DNA of 42,364 bases. Source: Spirochaetota bacterium. GTDB lineage: Bacteria; Spirochaetota; Spirochaetia; Treponematales; UBA12059. Shown here piece after piece: positions 24,057 to 32,600 of this stretch (positions are counted from its first letter, which is position 1; each line of letters opens with the position of its first letter). The stretch covers positions 1 to 42,364 of the forward strand of contig JAKPMS010000177.1 of the NCBI GenBank assembly GCA_029548805.1. Reading direction: 5' to 3'. Under the pieces are notes generated by a model that ran no database searches, had not been told where the DNA came from, and saw only the letters and a list, made by a program, of their open reading frames with translations. The position numbers and the translations under genes were made by a program.

Positions 24057-24104
24057 CAGCTTGTTGCGCAGTTTGCGTCGCAAACTGCGCAACAAGCTGT
24101 TTTG
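24056..24104 (+). terminator. Very long palindromic terminator of the nqr operon
   Basis: Two 22-nt arms (24056-24077 and 24079-24100) are perfect inverted repeats around a single T, followed by TTTT on the plus strand. The arms begin on the last base of the stop codon of the 149-aa gene. On the other strand no T-run follows, but cobT ends at 24109, so the hairpin could also protect that mRNA's 3' end. Confidence 0.9.
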
Positions 24105-24108
24105 CCGC

Positions 24109-25215
24109 TTAAGCCATAGAACTGCGGCTTACGCTGGCTTTGTCAAAACTGGCCATGTCACGCATAATGCTGCATGCAACATCGGCCAGCTTCATGGCCA
24201 GAGCCGCCCCTGTGCCTTCGCCAAGACGCATGCCCATATCCAGAACAGGTTCCAGTCCTAAGTTTTTTACAGCACAGGCCTGGGCTTTTTCTACGGATTT
24301 GTGCCCTATAAAAAGGTAATCCCTTATTTTGGGCTCCAGTGCCCAGGCGCAAAGCCCTGCAGCAGTGGAAATAAGCCCGTCCAGCATTACCGGGATGCCC
24401 AGTGCTGCTGCTGCAATGGCGGCTCCGCTCATACCGGCTATTTCATATCCTCCCACCCGCTGCATGGCTTCCATAGCTGTTGCGCCATCCAGTTTGTGCA
24501 GCTCGTATACCCTGCGCAGAACCTGGCGTTTGTGTTCAAGACCTTTGTCATCCAGCCCGGTACCTCGGCCAACCAGTTCAGCTATGCTTTCAACTCCTGT
24601 TCTGCAAACAGATGCTGTAAGGAGTACGGCGGACGAGCTGTTGCCTATTCCCATTTCTCCCAGCCCAAGCATGTCTACCGGCCTTTTGGCATGGGCTTCA
24701 TAAAAGGCTTCCATGCCTCCCTTTATGGCCTGCTCAAGTTCCATGGCTGTCATGGCTTCTGCCCTGGAGCAATTTCTGGTGCCGCGCCTGACTTTTTTGT
24801 CAATTATACCAGAACTCGTTTCAGAAGAGCCTGCTTCCGAATAAACAAACTCAGCATCTACGCCCATGTCCACAACATAAAGGCCGATTCCCAGTTCCCT
24901 GCAGATTACATTTATGGCAGCACCGCCAGCCGCAAAATTGGCCACCATCTGGGCACTTACTTCTTTGGGGTAGGCTGACACGCCCTCTTCCGACAAGCCG
25001 TGGTCGGCTGCAAAGGTAAGTACAAGCTTGTTTTCCAGCTTTGGCCGGCTGGTTCCCTGTATAAGGCTTAGCTTTACAGCCAAAGCTTCCAGTTTGCCAA
25101 GCGAGCCCAAAGGCTTGGTTTTGTTGTCCATTTCGCGCCATAAGGCTGCTTCAAGGCTTCTGTCAAGCGCATTTACTTTGGGTAAAAAAGAAAATGCCGG
25201 TTTGGAATTGCCCAT
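24109..25215 (-). CDS. cobT: Nicotinate-nucleotide:dimethylbenzimidazole phosphoribosyltransferase
   Basis: This enzyme activates the lower-ligand base in vitamin B12 assembly by making alpha-ribazole phosphate. The 368-aa sequence has the family pattern KTKPLGSLGKLEALA (base-binding region), VLTFAADHGLSEEGVSAYP, GEMGIGNSSSAVLL and the catalytic Glu in MRLGEGTGAALAM. The start at 25215 is set by AAAGGAG five nt upstream. No other cobalamin genes are adjacent, so it may serve salvage or lower-ligand remodelling rather than full synthesis. A cobalamin riboswitch lies in its 5' leader, predicting repression when B12 is plentiful. Confidence 0.96.
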   Translation of the reverse strand: MGNSKPAFSFLPKVNALDRSLEAALWREMDNKTKPLGSLGKLEALAVKLSLIQGTSRPKLENKLVLTFAADHGLSEEGVSAYPKEVSAQMVANFAAGGAAINVICRELGIGLYVVDMGVDAEFVYSEAGSSETSSGIIDKKVRRGTRNCSRAEAMTAMELEQAIKGGMEAFYEAHAKRPVDMLGLGEMGIGNSSSAVLLTASVCRTGVESIAELVGRGTGLDDKGLEHKRQVLRRVYELHKLDGATAMEAMQRVGGYEIAGMSGAAIAAAALGIPVMLDGLISTAAGLCAWALEPKIRDYLFIGHKSVEKAQACAVKNLGLEPVLDMGMRLGEGTGAALAMKLADVACSIMRDMASFDKASVSRSSMA

Positions 25216-25369
25216 ACATGCTCCTTTGTGCATGGCTGGGCTGAGTGTTTATTAAAGGAATTGTTTTTGCGCATAGCCCGCCTGCAATTGTATTTGATAC
25301 CGCCAAAGAGGCATGGCAGTACCATAACGATTTCAGGCTGCTTCCAGCGGCAGACATGACAGATCAGAT

Positions 25370-25402
25370 CTGTTCAGACTTTGTCTGTTCAGACTTTGTC
25401 TG
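25370..25402. repeat. Tandem 15-bp repeat of a palindrome between riboswitch and cobT
   Basis: CTGTTCAGACTTTGT occurs twice head to tail (25370-25384, 25385-25399), followed by CTG. Each unit contains the palindrome CAGAC-TTT-GTCTG, so the RNA could form two equal hairpins or one longer one. It lies right after the riboswitch B12 box, where an expression platform is expected, but there is no U-run typical of a terminator. Confidence 0.7.
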
Positions 25403-25405
25403 AAT

Positions 25406-25550
25406 GACAAGGCAGGTCTTCTGACTTGCGGATCATACTACTAGCTGCGCCTTCCCGTCTTAATAACAGTGGCATTTTGCAGCTTTTGTCCCCGCTTACA
25501 GCAACGGCTGGCATGTCCCGGAATTGCACCGGGTTCCCTGGCACCTTGAC
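25406..25550 (-). ncRNA. Cobalamin riboswitch upstream of cobT
   Basis: Read leftwards, the leader carries the full set of adenosylcobalamin-riboswitch landmarks in order: AAGGTGCCAGGGAA, CCGGTGCAATTCCGGGAC, CAGCCGTTGCTGTAAGCGGGGA, the ATGCCACTG block, GACGGGAAGGCGCAG and the B12 box AGTCAGAAGACCTGCC. The closing P1 arms CAAGG and CCTTG pair. It ends about 190 nt before the cobT start codon. Binding of B12 should lower cobT expression, as known for the family. Confidence 0.95.
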
Positions 25551-25610
25551 AGCTAATTATTACTATAAAATTGCAGCTTTGTAAACGCTTGCTTGTTGCA
25601 TAAAAAGCTT

Positions 25611-26960
25611 ATGTCAATGCACAATGAAAGGATGAGCAAAAAGCCTGCAAGGAGCCATGCCTATATACCCCAGAAACTTTTTCTGGCTTTTGAACTTTTT
25701 ACCCAGCAGGAAATGGCCAACCATGCGGCAGCTGGTGCATACGGTTTTTTGTTGTCGGCCATTCCCGCAATTTTGGTTATTATTTTTATTTCTTCACGCA
25801 TAATGACTTCTTTTGATCCCAAAGCCATACTTGCGCCGCTGGAGCCTTTTCTTGGCGCTTTTGGAGGCAAGGAATCCATAACGGCTTTTCTGGCCAAGCC
25901 TCTAGCCAGCTTTACGGGTGTGTTCGGCTTTATAAACCTTGTATGGGCTGCAAGGCTTTTTATAGTTTCTGTCCAGAGGGGAATAAGGGTAGTATATGGG
26001 GACTCGGACAAGTCCGGGGCAGTCAGGGATAATATACTCACTTTTGGCTTGGAGCTGCTTGTAATACTGGTTATAGTTTTGATCATATCCATAAGCCAGC
26101 TGGCCAGGATGGCAATGGCTGGTTTGTCCTGGCTGCCTGTTGCATTCATTTTCAATTCCGCTTTAAAGCTTGTTTTTCACCTGCTGCCGGCACTGTCACT
26201 GTGGACTTTTGTTTTTATCACTTATGCCAGGCTGCCCCTTGTAAAACCCAAAATAAAAACAGTAGCATTAAGTTCGGTCTTGTGTGTGGCATCGTATATA
26301 GTTTTGGCTTCTTTGCTGAATTTGATTCTTAATGCGGAGAAATACGGGCTTTTGTACGGCATACTGGGCAGCCTGGTAGCCGGACTTATAAAAGTATACT
26401 TTTTTTTCTGGCTTTATTTTTATTTTTCCGAGCTATGCTACACCATCGAATACTTTGACAGCCTTTTGTTTGCCAGGTTTTATGAATTTGTACTTAAAAA
26501 CAAGGAAACGGGCAGACTTGAAAAAAAGCTGTTCAGAAACCCGGAAAGGCTTTTTATGCGGCATTCCAGGTTTTATCCAAGCGGCAGCACCATCTTTTGC
26601 AAAGGCGATACAGACAGCAGCATTTATTATCTTTACAAGGGGAGCATAAGCATTTTTCTTTCTTTTCCGGACTGTGAATGCCAAAAAAACAAAAAAGTAA
26701 ACTGGAATCAGGTAACTAAAGCACAGGCTTTTTCCGAAATAAAAGAAGGGGAGTTTTTTGGAGAAATGGCTTTTATACTGCATAAACCCCGTTCTGCTTT
26801 TGCTATTGCCAGAGAAGACAGTACGGTTTTTGAGCTAAATCCAAAAATGTTCAGCAATTTTCTTGAACAAAATTCTAACGCGGCAAAAGCTTTGAACGAA
26901 TTGCTGGCAGCCAGGCTCCGGGAAAACAATGACCTGTACCTGGGGGCAGAAAAGCAGTGA
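25611..26960 (+). CDS. YihY/BrkB-family membrane protein fused to a cyclic-nucleotide-binding domain
   Basis: About 449 aa. Residues 20-300 are a YihY (RNase BN-like) integral membrane protein with about six helices: TQQEMANHAAAGAYGFLLSA, FINLVWAARLFIVSVQRGIR, and a long aromatic stretch VYFFFWLYFYFSELCYTIEYF. Residues about 315-435 form a cNMP-binding (CAP_ED) domain: YPSGSTIFCKGDTDSSIYYLYKG (interrupted here only by its length) and the phosphate-binding cassette GEFFGEMAFILHKPRSAFA with Gly, Glu and Arg in place. Most YihY proteins lack this domain. No start has a good ribosome-binding site; ATG codons at 25611, 25617 and 25632 are options. Its promoter region abuts the divergent riboswitch. 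The stop overlaps the next gene (GTGA). Confidence 0.84.
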   Translation: MSMHNERMSKKPARSHAYIPQKLFLAFELFTQQEMANHAAAGAYGFLLSAIPAILVIIFISSRIMTSFDPKAILAPLEPFLGAFGGKESITAFLAKPLASFTGVFGFINLVWAARLFIVSVQRGIRVVYGDSDKSGAVRDNILTFGLELLVILVIVLIISISQLARMAMAGLSWLPVAFIFNSALKLVFHLLPALSLWTFVFITYARLPLVKPKIKTVALSSVLCVASYIVLASLLNLILNAEKYGLLYGILGSLVAGLIKVYFFFWLYFYFSELCYTIEYFDSLLFARFYEFVLKNKETGRLEKKLFRNPERLFMRHSRFYPSGSTIFCKGDTDSSIYYLYKGSISIFLSFPDCECQKNKKVNWNQVTKAQAFSEIKEGEFFGEMAFILHKPRSAFAIAREDSTVFELNPKMFSNFLEQNSNAAKALNELLAARLRENNDLYLGAEKQ

Positions 26961-27487
26961 GGCTTTTAATAGTTTCCGACAGCCATGGAGATTACAAAAG
27001 CATCATGGCAGTTTTAAGGCTGCTTGGCCGCTCTGTTCAGGGGCTTGTACATTTGGGCGATGGCTCCGGAGATGTAAGGGATGCATTTCGTACAGGGGTT
27101 CCGGTCATTCCGTACTGGGGCGTAAAGGGCAATGTGGATTCCGATTCCAAAGTGCCATTGTTCAGGCAAATAGAAGCAGGGGGCAAAAAGATACTTCTGG
27201 CACATGGCCATCGCTATCCACTGGGGCAGGACCTTTACAGCCTGGTAAGAATAGCCAAAGAGGCAAAAGCCAATGCCTTTTTTTATGGACACACCCATAT
27301 TCCGCATTACGAAGAGCGATCGGGCATAGTGCTGATGAATCCCGGCAGTATTTCCAGGCCCAGGGGACCCTGGGGGCCCAGTTTTGCCATAATAGAAGCC
27401 AGCCCATTATCAAGTTACCTCGATGTCAAAATTTACGAACTGTTTATTAGGCAGCAAAAAGCCAGCCTAAGGGCAATTCACTTGTAA
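26957..27487 (+). CDS. YfcE/MJ0936-type metallophosphoesterase
   Basis: A 176-aa single-domain phosphodiesterase. Metal ligands: DSHGD (Asp8, His10), HLGDG, KGNVDSD (GNxD), LAHGH and FYGHTHIPHY. The length suits the YfcE family, which hydrolyses small phosphodiesters in vitro with Mn2+. GTG 26957 overlaps the previous stop by 4 bp, so it is translationally coupled to the cNMP-binding membrane protein. A role in turning over a cyclic nucleotide sensed by that partner is an attractive but untested idea. Confidence 0.9.
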   Translation: MRLLIVSDSHGDYKSIMAVLRLLGRSVQGLVHLGDGSGDVRDAFRTGVPVIPYWGVKGNVDSDSKVPLFRQIEAGGKKILLAHGHRYPLGQDLYSLVRIAKEAKANAFFYGHTHIPHYEERSGIVLMNPGSISRPRGPWGPSFAIIEASPLSSYLDVKIYELFIRQQKASLRAIHL

Positions 27488-27528
27488 CAAGCTTGCCAAA
27501 TTTGAGTATTTCTTTAATACTTGGAAAC

Positions 27529-28209
27529 ATGAAAACAAAAAAAGCTGTAAAAACGCATAAAAAGGCCTGGCTTATTGCAGGCCTTATCCTGGCTGTGCTG
27601 TTTGTTTCAGCCGGAATTTATATTGGCATAAGCTTTGCCCGTGCTCCCAAGCCCATGGAAGTGGAAGCATCATTCAGATTGTATTTTGAAAAGCTGTCTG
27701 CTTCGGGCAAAATCGTGCTTCTGGAGGCAAGGGAGCATCTGCTTCTGAAAGAAACCACCATAGGCCTGCTTTTTGGGGATTCCAAGCTGGGCAGGTTTTT
27801 GGGTATACGTTCCGACGCAACGGTGGAAGCTTCCGCATGGGCTGATATAAGCTTTGTCATAGACCTGTATGCGCCAGAATCCTGGGCTGTGCGCTATGAT
27901 CCCAAAAATGGGGGCAGACTCATACTTGCCGCTCCTCCCCTGTCCATGCTAACGCCCGCAGTCCTGACAGACAGCATAGAAATTCGCAGCCTTGAAAAGT
28001 CCATTTTTCTGAACCAGGCAAAGCTGGAGGCTTCCGCGCTGAAAGGTCTTACAACCCGCTTTGTGGAAGCCGCTTCGGCAATGTTGCGCGAACCGGAAAT
28101 ACGCAGCCGGGCATATGCGTCTCTGGAGGCTCTGGTAAAACTGTTTGTGGACAATGCCGGGCTCAAGGCAGAAAGCCTGGAAATAAGTTTTGCCCCTCCG
28201 GAAGACTGA
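27529..28209 (+). CDS. Membrane-anchored protein of unknown function (226 aa)
   Basis: A positively charged N-terminus (KTKKAVKTHKK) leads into one membrane helix (WLIAGLILAVLFVSAGIYIGISF). A domain of alternating strands and helices follows outside the membrane. The central part (LLEAREHLLLKETTIGLL, ATVEASAWADISFVIDLY) recalls DUF4230-type proteins, which share a single anchor and a repeated strand pattern, but I would not assign it firmly. ATG 27529 with GGAAA nearby is preferred to a TTG at 27493. The gene lies between the phosphoesterase and an NTPase on the same strand. Confidence 0.75.
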   Translation: MKTKKAVKTHKKAWLIAGLILAVLFVSAGIYIGISFARAPKPMEVEASFRLYFEKLSASGKIVLLEAREHLLLKETTIGLLFGDSKLGRFLGIRSDATVEASAWADISFVIDLYAPESWAVRYDPKNGGRLILAAPPLSMLTPAVLTDSIEIRSLEKSIFLNQAKLEASALKGLTTRFVEAASAMLREPEIRSRAYASLEALVKLFVDNAGLKAESLEISFAPPED

Positions 28210-28224
28210 AGCAAGCCAGGTTTA

Positions 28225-28821
28225 ATGAAAAGGATAATACTGTCCGGGCCAAGCGCTTCTGGAAAAACAGCCACAATGCTGTTGCTGGAGAAAATGGCTA
28301 TGGATGAGGGCTGCAATATTGCAGGGCTTATATGCAGCCCGGTATTTGCGGATGGCATAAAAATAGCAATAGAATGGAAAGCTGCGTGCGCTGGAGCCAA
28401 GGCCGGCATTTTAGCGCAGCTTGCGTCCGATGCTGCCGGCAAAACACAAGGCCGCCCTTATATAGATGGAGAAAAGCTTAATTTTGGCAAGTGGCTTTTT
28501 GACATAAGGGAATTGGACAAAGCCGACAGGCAGCTGCACGAATCCATATTGCTGGCAGCAGGGGCAGATCATCCGGTACTTGTTTTGGCGGATGAAATAG
28601 GCCCGCTGGAATTAAAGTGGCAGTCGGGCTTTTACAATAGCTTTTTGGAGATGGACAGGCTTGGAGCCGGGCTTAAGCTTTGTATGCTTGTTGCTGCCAG
28701 GCCTGATATTTCTGAAATGCTTAAAATCAGATGGCCCGATTCCCAAATTGTCCATCTGGAATACGGAAAGGCCCGTGAATGTGCCAGTCAAATTCATGGA
28801 ACATTTTGCCAGTTTCTCTAA
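28225..28821 (+). CDS. P-loop NTPase of the THEP1 / NTPase_1 type
   Basis: A 198-aa nucleotide hydrolase. Walker A is GPSASGKTA (8-16), and Walker B is VLVLADEIGPLEL, the DEIG-x-LE signature of THEP1-like nucleoside triphosphatases. A GLICSPVFADG strand after the P-loop is also typical. THEP1 homologues hydrolyse NTPs slowly; the physiological role is uncertain. The start at ATG 28225 is 15 nt after the preceding stop. It converges with the CBM48-like gene 17 bp away, and no terminator hairpin is visible between them. Confidence 0.8.
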   Translation: MKRIILSGPSASGKTATMLLLEKMAMDEGCNIAGLICSPVFADGIKIAIEWKAACAGAKAGILAQLASDAAGKTQGRPYIDGEKLNFGKWLFDIRELDKADRQLHESILLAAGADHPVLVLADEIGPLELKWQSGFYNSFLEMDRLGAGLKLCMLVAARPDISEMLKIRWPDSQIVHLEYGKARECASQIHGTFCQFL

Positions 28822-28838
28822 GCTTGGAGCTATGCCGG

Positions 28839-29543
28839 CTAATCTGCCTTTTTAATGTTGAGCAGGGAAATACTTCTTCCGTCCTTTGAATACACCAAAT
28901 GCCTGTTCAATGGGTCGCTAATGGATTCTCCCCGGTAAAAAAATACATAGTAGTATTCTCCCGGTGGCAGCTTTAATTCCAGCTCATAGCGCCCGGGCTT
29001 TGTTTCTTCCAGCTCGTGAATAAAAGGATCCCACCCGTTAAAAGAGCCGGCTACTGTTATTCTCTGTCCTGGAGCAGCCTCAAAATAGAAGTTTGCCCTT
29101 TCTTCTCCGCCCGGCTCCCACACTCCGGCTACAGTTTTGGGCCGCTCCGGAAGGCTGGCGAGGGACAGGGCCGACCCGGTTTGCGGATCCCTGTAAAAGG
29201 CCGGATTTTTGGGATCGGCTGTCCATAAGCCGTCAAAAATCAGCCTGTACTGTACAAGCGAAGCAGCCCCATAGGGCAGGGGGACGGCCAGCACAAATAT
29301 GCCATAGCGGTTAATCTCAAAGGCATGGACGCTGGCCCATGCTTCATAAGAAAAAGCTGCTCCTACATAGCGATATGGTCCTTGAGCGCTTAAAACAAGA
29401 TGGTCTTCCACTATTGCGGGAGCCTTGGCTTCCTTCAGCCCGGAAAGATACAAATGGAGATTGACCGAGCTTACATCAAAGGCGGCAACAGAAAAAAGTT
29501 GCGAAAAAAACAGCGCTGCAAGGATTATTTTTCCCTTATTCAT
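28839..29543 (-). CDS. Exported protein with glycogen/starch-binding-like (CBM48) folds
   Basis: A 234-aa protein with an N-terminal signal peptide (KIILAALFFSQLFSVAAF). The C-terminal 85 residues match an isoamylase-N/AMPK glycogen-binding fold: ITVAGSFNGWDPF, GRYELELKLPPGEYYYVFFYRG, SDPLNRHLVYSKDGRSISLL. A preceding stretch (VQYRLIFDGLWTADPKNPAFY, TGSALSLASLP) follows the same end-of-domain pattern, so there may be two tandem domains. No catalytic domain is present. ATG 29543 has AAGGA six nt upstream; the GTG just before it is less likely. A periplasmic glycan-binding or structural role is inferred. Confidence 0.78.
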   Translation of the reverse strand: MNKGKIILAALFFSQLFSVAAFDVSSVNLHLYLSGLKEAKAPAIVEDHLVLSAQGPYRYVGAAFSYEAWASVHAFEINRYGIFVLAVPLPYGAASLVQYRLIFDGLWTADPKNPAFYRDPQTGSALSLASLPERPKTVAGVWEPGGEERANFYFEAAPGQRITVAGSFNGWDPFIHELEETKPGRYELELKLPPGEYYYVFFYRGESISDPLNRHLVYSKDGRSISLLNIKKAD

Positions 29544-29676
29544 CACTTGTCCTTGAAAAAAGCTGGTACTCCATTCAAATGTAAATATCGGCTTGTCAGG
29601 ATATGAACTTGATTGGCCAAAAACTCATTTCGTCCTATACAATAATAAAAATATTCCGTTATTATAAGCATAGGTC

Positions 29677-32600
29677 ATGCCAAATTTACAGGAAATAGAA
29701 AGATTCAAGGACTCGATAAAAAGCCTGGGCAAGGAAGCAGAGGTTTTGGTCCGCTGGGGAGAAAGCTGGCAGGATACAAAAGCGCCCGAATCAGGGGTTC
29801 CCGACGATCTGGCTTCCCTTTTGGACCTGGATGATGCAAGTGCTTTGGAAGATAGTACTACTTTTGACACTGAGCTCGCCGGTGGTGAAAACGACGCAGC
29901 CGGCCAGGCCATGGACGACATCTTTGGCGACAGTGCGTCTGGCCAGGTCCCTGACGGTCAACCAGAAGATGACTTTTCGTCATTTTTAGAAAGCATGCAA
30001 CTGGATGAACAGACTGCAGAAGCTAAACCGGCAGGTTATGAACCAGCAGGTTATGAACCGGCAGGTTATGAACCGGCGGAAGCTGAAGCTATTGATGACG
30101 GCTTTGAAATGCCCGCGTCTTTCCAGGATGAATCCGGAGACTTTTCCATCCCTGATGAATTGGAAGAACAACCGCTTTCCGAAAGCTTTTTCGGCTCTGC
30201 CGGCGGCTCTGCCGGCGGCTCTGCCGGCGGTTCTGCCGGTGATGATTTGGCCAAGGCCGATGCGGATGGCATTGGCACCGTTGACGGCGGATTTGGCGAT
30301 CTTTCTGGCGATACCGCGGATGCCATACCCGACTTGCCCGAAGATGACTTTTCAGTTCCTTCCGGGCTGACGGAAGGACTTTTTGCCGACGGCGGGGCTG
30401 CAGAAGACAGTGCTTCTTCCGAATTGGACTCCTTCAGTTTTGATGAACCGGACTCTGATTTGGGTGCTCCGGATGCTTCCGCTCAAGCCGATGAATTAAG
30501 CTTTTCTTTTGAGCCTGAAAGCAGTAAAGGCGATGCTTTTGACCATTTCAGCATGGATGAGCAGCTGCCATCAGAGCCTGCAGCGGAAAGTGCCGCTTTG
30601 GGCTCGGGGGCGGACGGGCTGGATGAGCAGCTTATGTCCCTGGACAGCGAATTATCCGGAATGGACACTTTTTCTCTGGAAGACAGCTGGGATGGCAGCT
30701 TCAGCATACCCGGTTTTGAGATGGGTACTGAGCCTTCGGCTGCGCCATCGGCAAAGCTATCGGCCAAAGCGGCAAAAAAACCGACAGGCCTGGCAGACGC
30801 CTTTGCCGGCGAGGCTGCCATGCCAAGGGAAGAAAAGCAGGCCCGGAAGGTTGAACTGAGCGAGTCACAGGTGGATGCGCTTCAGGATACCCTTTTATCC
30901 TATCCGCTGAACCTGCGCCTGGCGGTTGAGGATATAATTGCAAACGAAAGAGGCAGCCTTGCCCAACAGGCGGATCTGGTCTGGCTGTTGGTGGAAGGTG
31001 CCCTGGCCAAAGATGCGGCAAAGCTGGCCAGCAGGATACTGAAGCGCTATATAGAAGTTCCTTCCGGGTTTGCCAAGCGCAGCGGTGCCATTTTTGTAGC
31101 TGACAAGAATTCCTTCAGATATATTTTTGTCCATAGCGTTTTGCCCATTTTGCAGACCCTGGCCCTTGTTGCTGCTGCCACCGCCTTTGTGTTTTTTTTG
31201 GGGTACAGGTTTGTATACAGGCCTGTCAATGCCAATTCCCTGTATTCGGAAGGGCGCAGGCAGATATATACCAACAACTATGCGGAATCCATGACCTATT
31301 TTGACAAGGCTGTAAAACTTTGGCAAATGAAGCATTGGTATTACCGTTATGCAGAAGCGTTCAAGAAGGAGAACCAGCGCGCAAGAGCAGAGGAAATTTA
31401 CAAACGGCTCCTTGGATACTGGCCAAAGGAAAAGCGCGCGGCCCTGGATTATGCGGGAATGGAATCTGAATATTACGATTATGCCAAAACAGAGCGCATA
31501 CTGCAGGAGCATATTCTGGACAGGCTGTATTTTGACAGAGAAGCCCTGACCCTTATGGCAAAGAACTACCTGGATTGGGCCGATTCAGAAGAACAGGCCT
31601 ATAATCCGCCGGAGCATGAAAAGATAAGAAACATTTACGAGAAAGCCAGGCTCCAGATTGCTACCCTTATGGAACGCCATGGACGGACAGACAGCAACAT
31701 GGAAATGATGCTTCTTTACCTTATGCGTACCGACAGGTTTTTTGATACTGACAAGCGCAAGGATGTTATGCCGTTTGTGGATTATGCCCTTGACAACAAA
31801 AAGCTGAAATGGCGGGCGGATACCCTGGCCGAGCTTGGCAATTATCTCCTCGACAAGGGCGAGCTCGAAAATGTAAGTAAAATACTCCTTAAGGCAGTGG
31901 ATGCCGACGGAAGCCTGCCTGAGGCCCATGCCGCTATGGCCAGATGGAACAGGATTGCCAGGTTTCCAAAGGATGAGCTTAAAGCACTGGAATACGCCGC
32001 CCGTTTTTACAAGGAAACAAACGAAAAAACCGGACTGGTTTCAAAACGCCTAAAAACATGGATTTTGTCCATGATGAGGCTTGGAGAGCTCCGTTTGGCA
32101 GACGGAAGAAGCCTTGACGCGGAAGACGCCTACAGGACAGCAATAGAGAATTACGAAAGGGCTGTCAAATCAAGAATTTTCAGGCCTGAAGCGCGTTTTG
32201 GCAGAGCTTACTCCCTGCTTGCGGACATTTATTACATGGACAGGATGGATTTTGCCGGAGCCTTGAACTTTTATGAGCGGGCGGAGAAGGATGGCTATAC
32301 AAGCCCGGAAACGGATTACAGAAGAGGCTACATACACTACAACGCCCAAGGGAACGAGTTTTCACAAGCGTTAAGATATTTTTACAGGGCAGGGCTGGAC
32401 AGGGATGCAAGCCCTTACCTCGTGCTTGCTACAGCAAATGCGCTGTACGAAAGGGGCGACTACTTTGCATCGACCGGGTATTACTCCACCCTTGTCAAAC
32501 GCCTCCAGTTTGAGCTTGACACCATAGATTTGCCAAGCCCCCAGCAAAGGCCTTCGCACAAGGAAATGGTGGAACTGCTAATGGTAGCCAAAAACAACCT

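Noticed and set aside
24301-24978. 225-codon open frame on the plus strand
   Set aside because: It is antisense to cobT, whose catalytic motifs are intact.
25163-25357. Possible 64-aa gene between cobT and its riboswitch
   Set aside because: It overlaps the cobT start, has no ribosome-binding site and lies in the riboswitch leader.
25370-25402. Short CRISPR-like array
   Set aside because: The two 15-bp units are directly adjacent with no spacers, so it is a simple tandem repeat.
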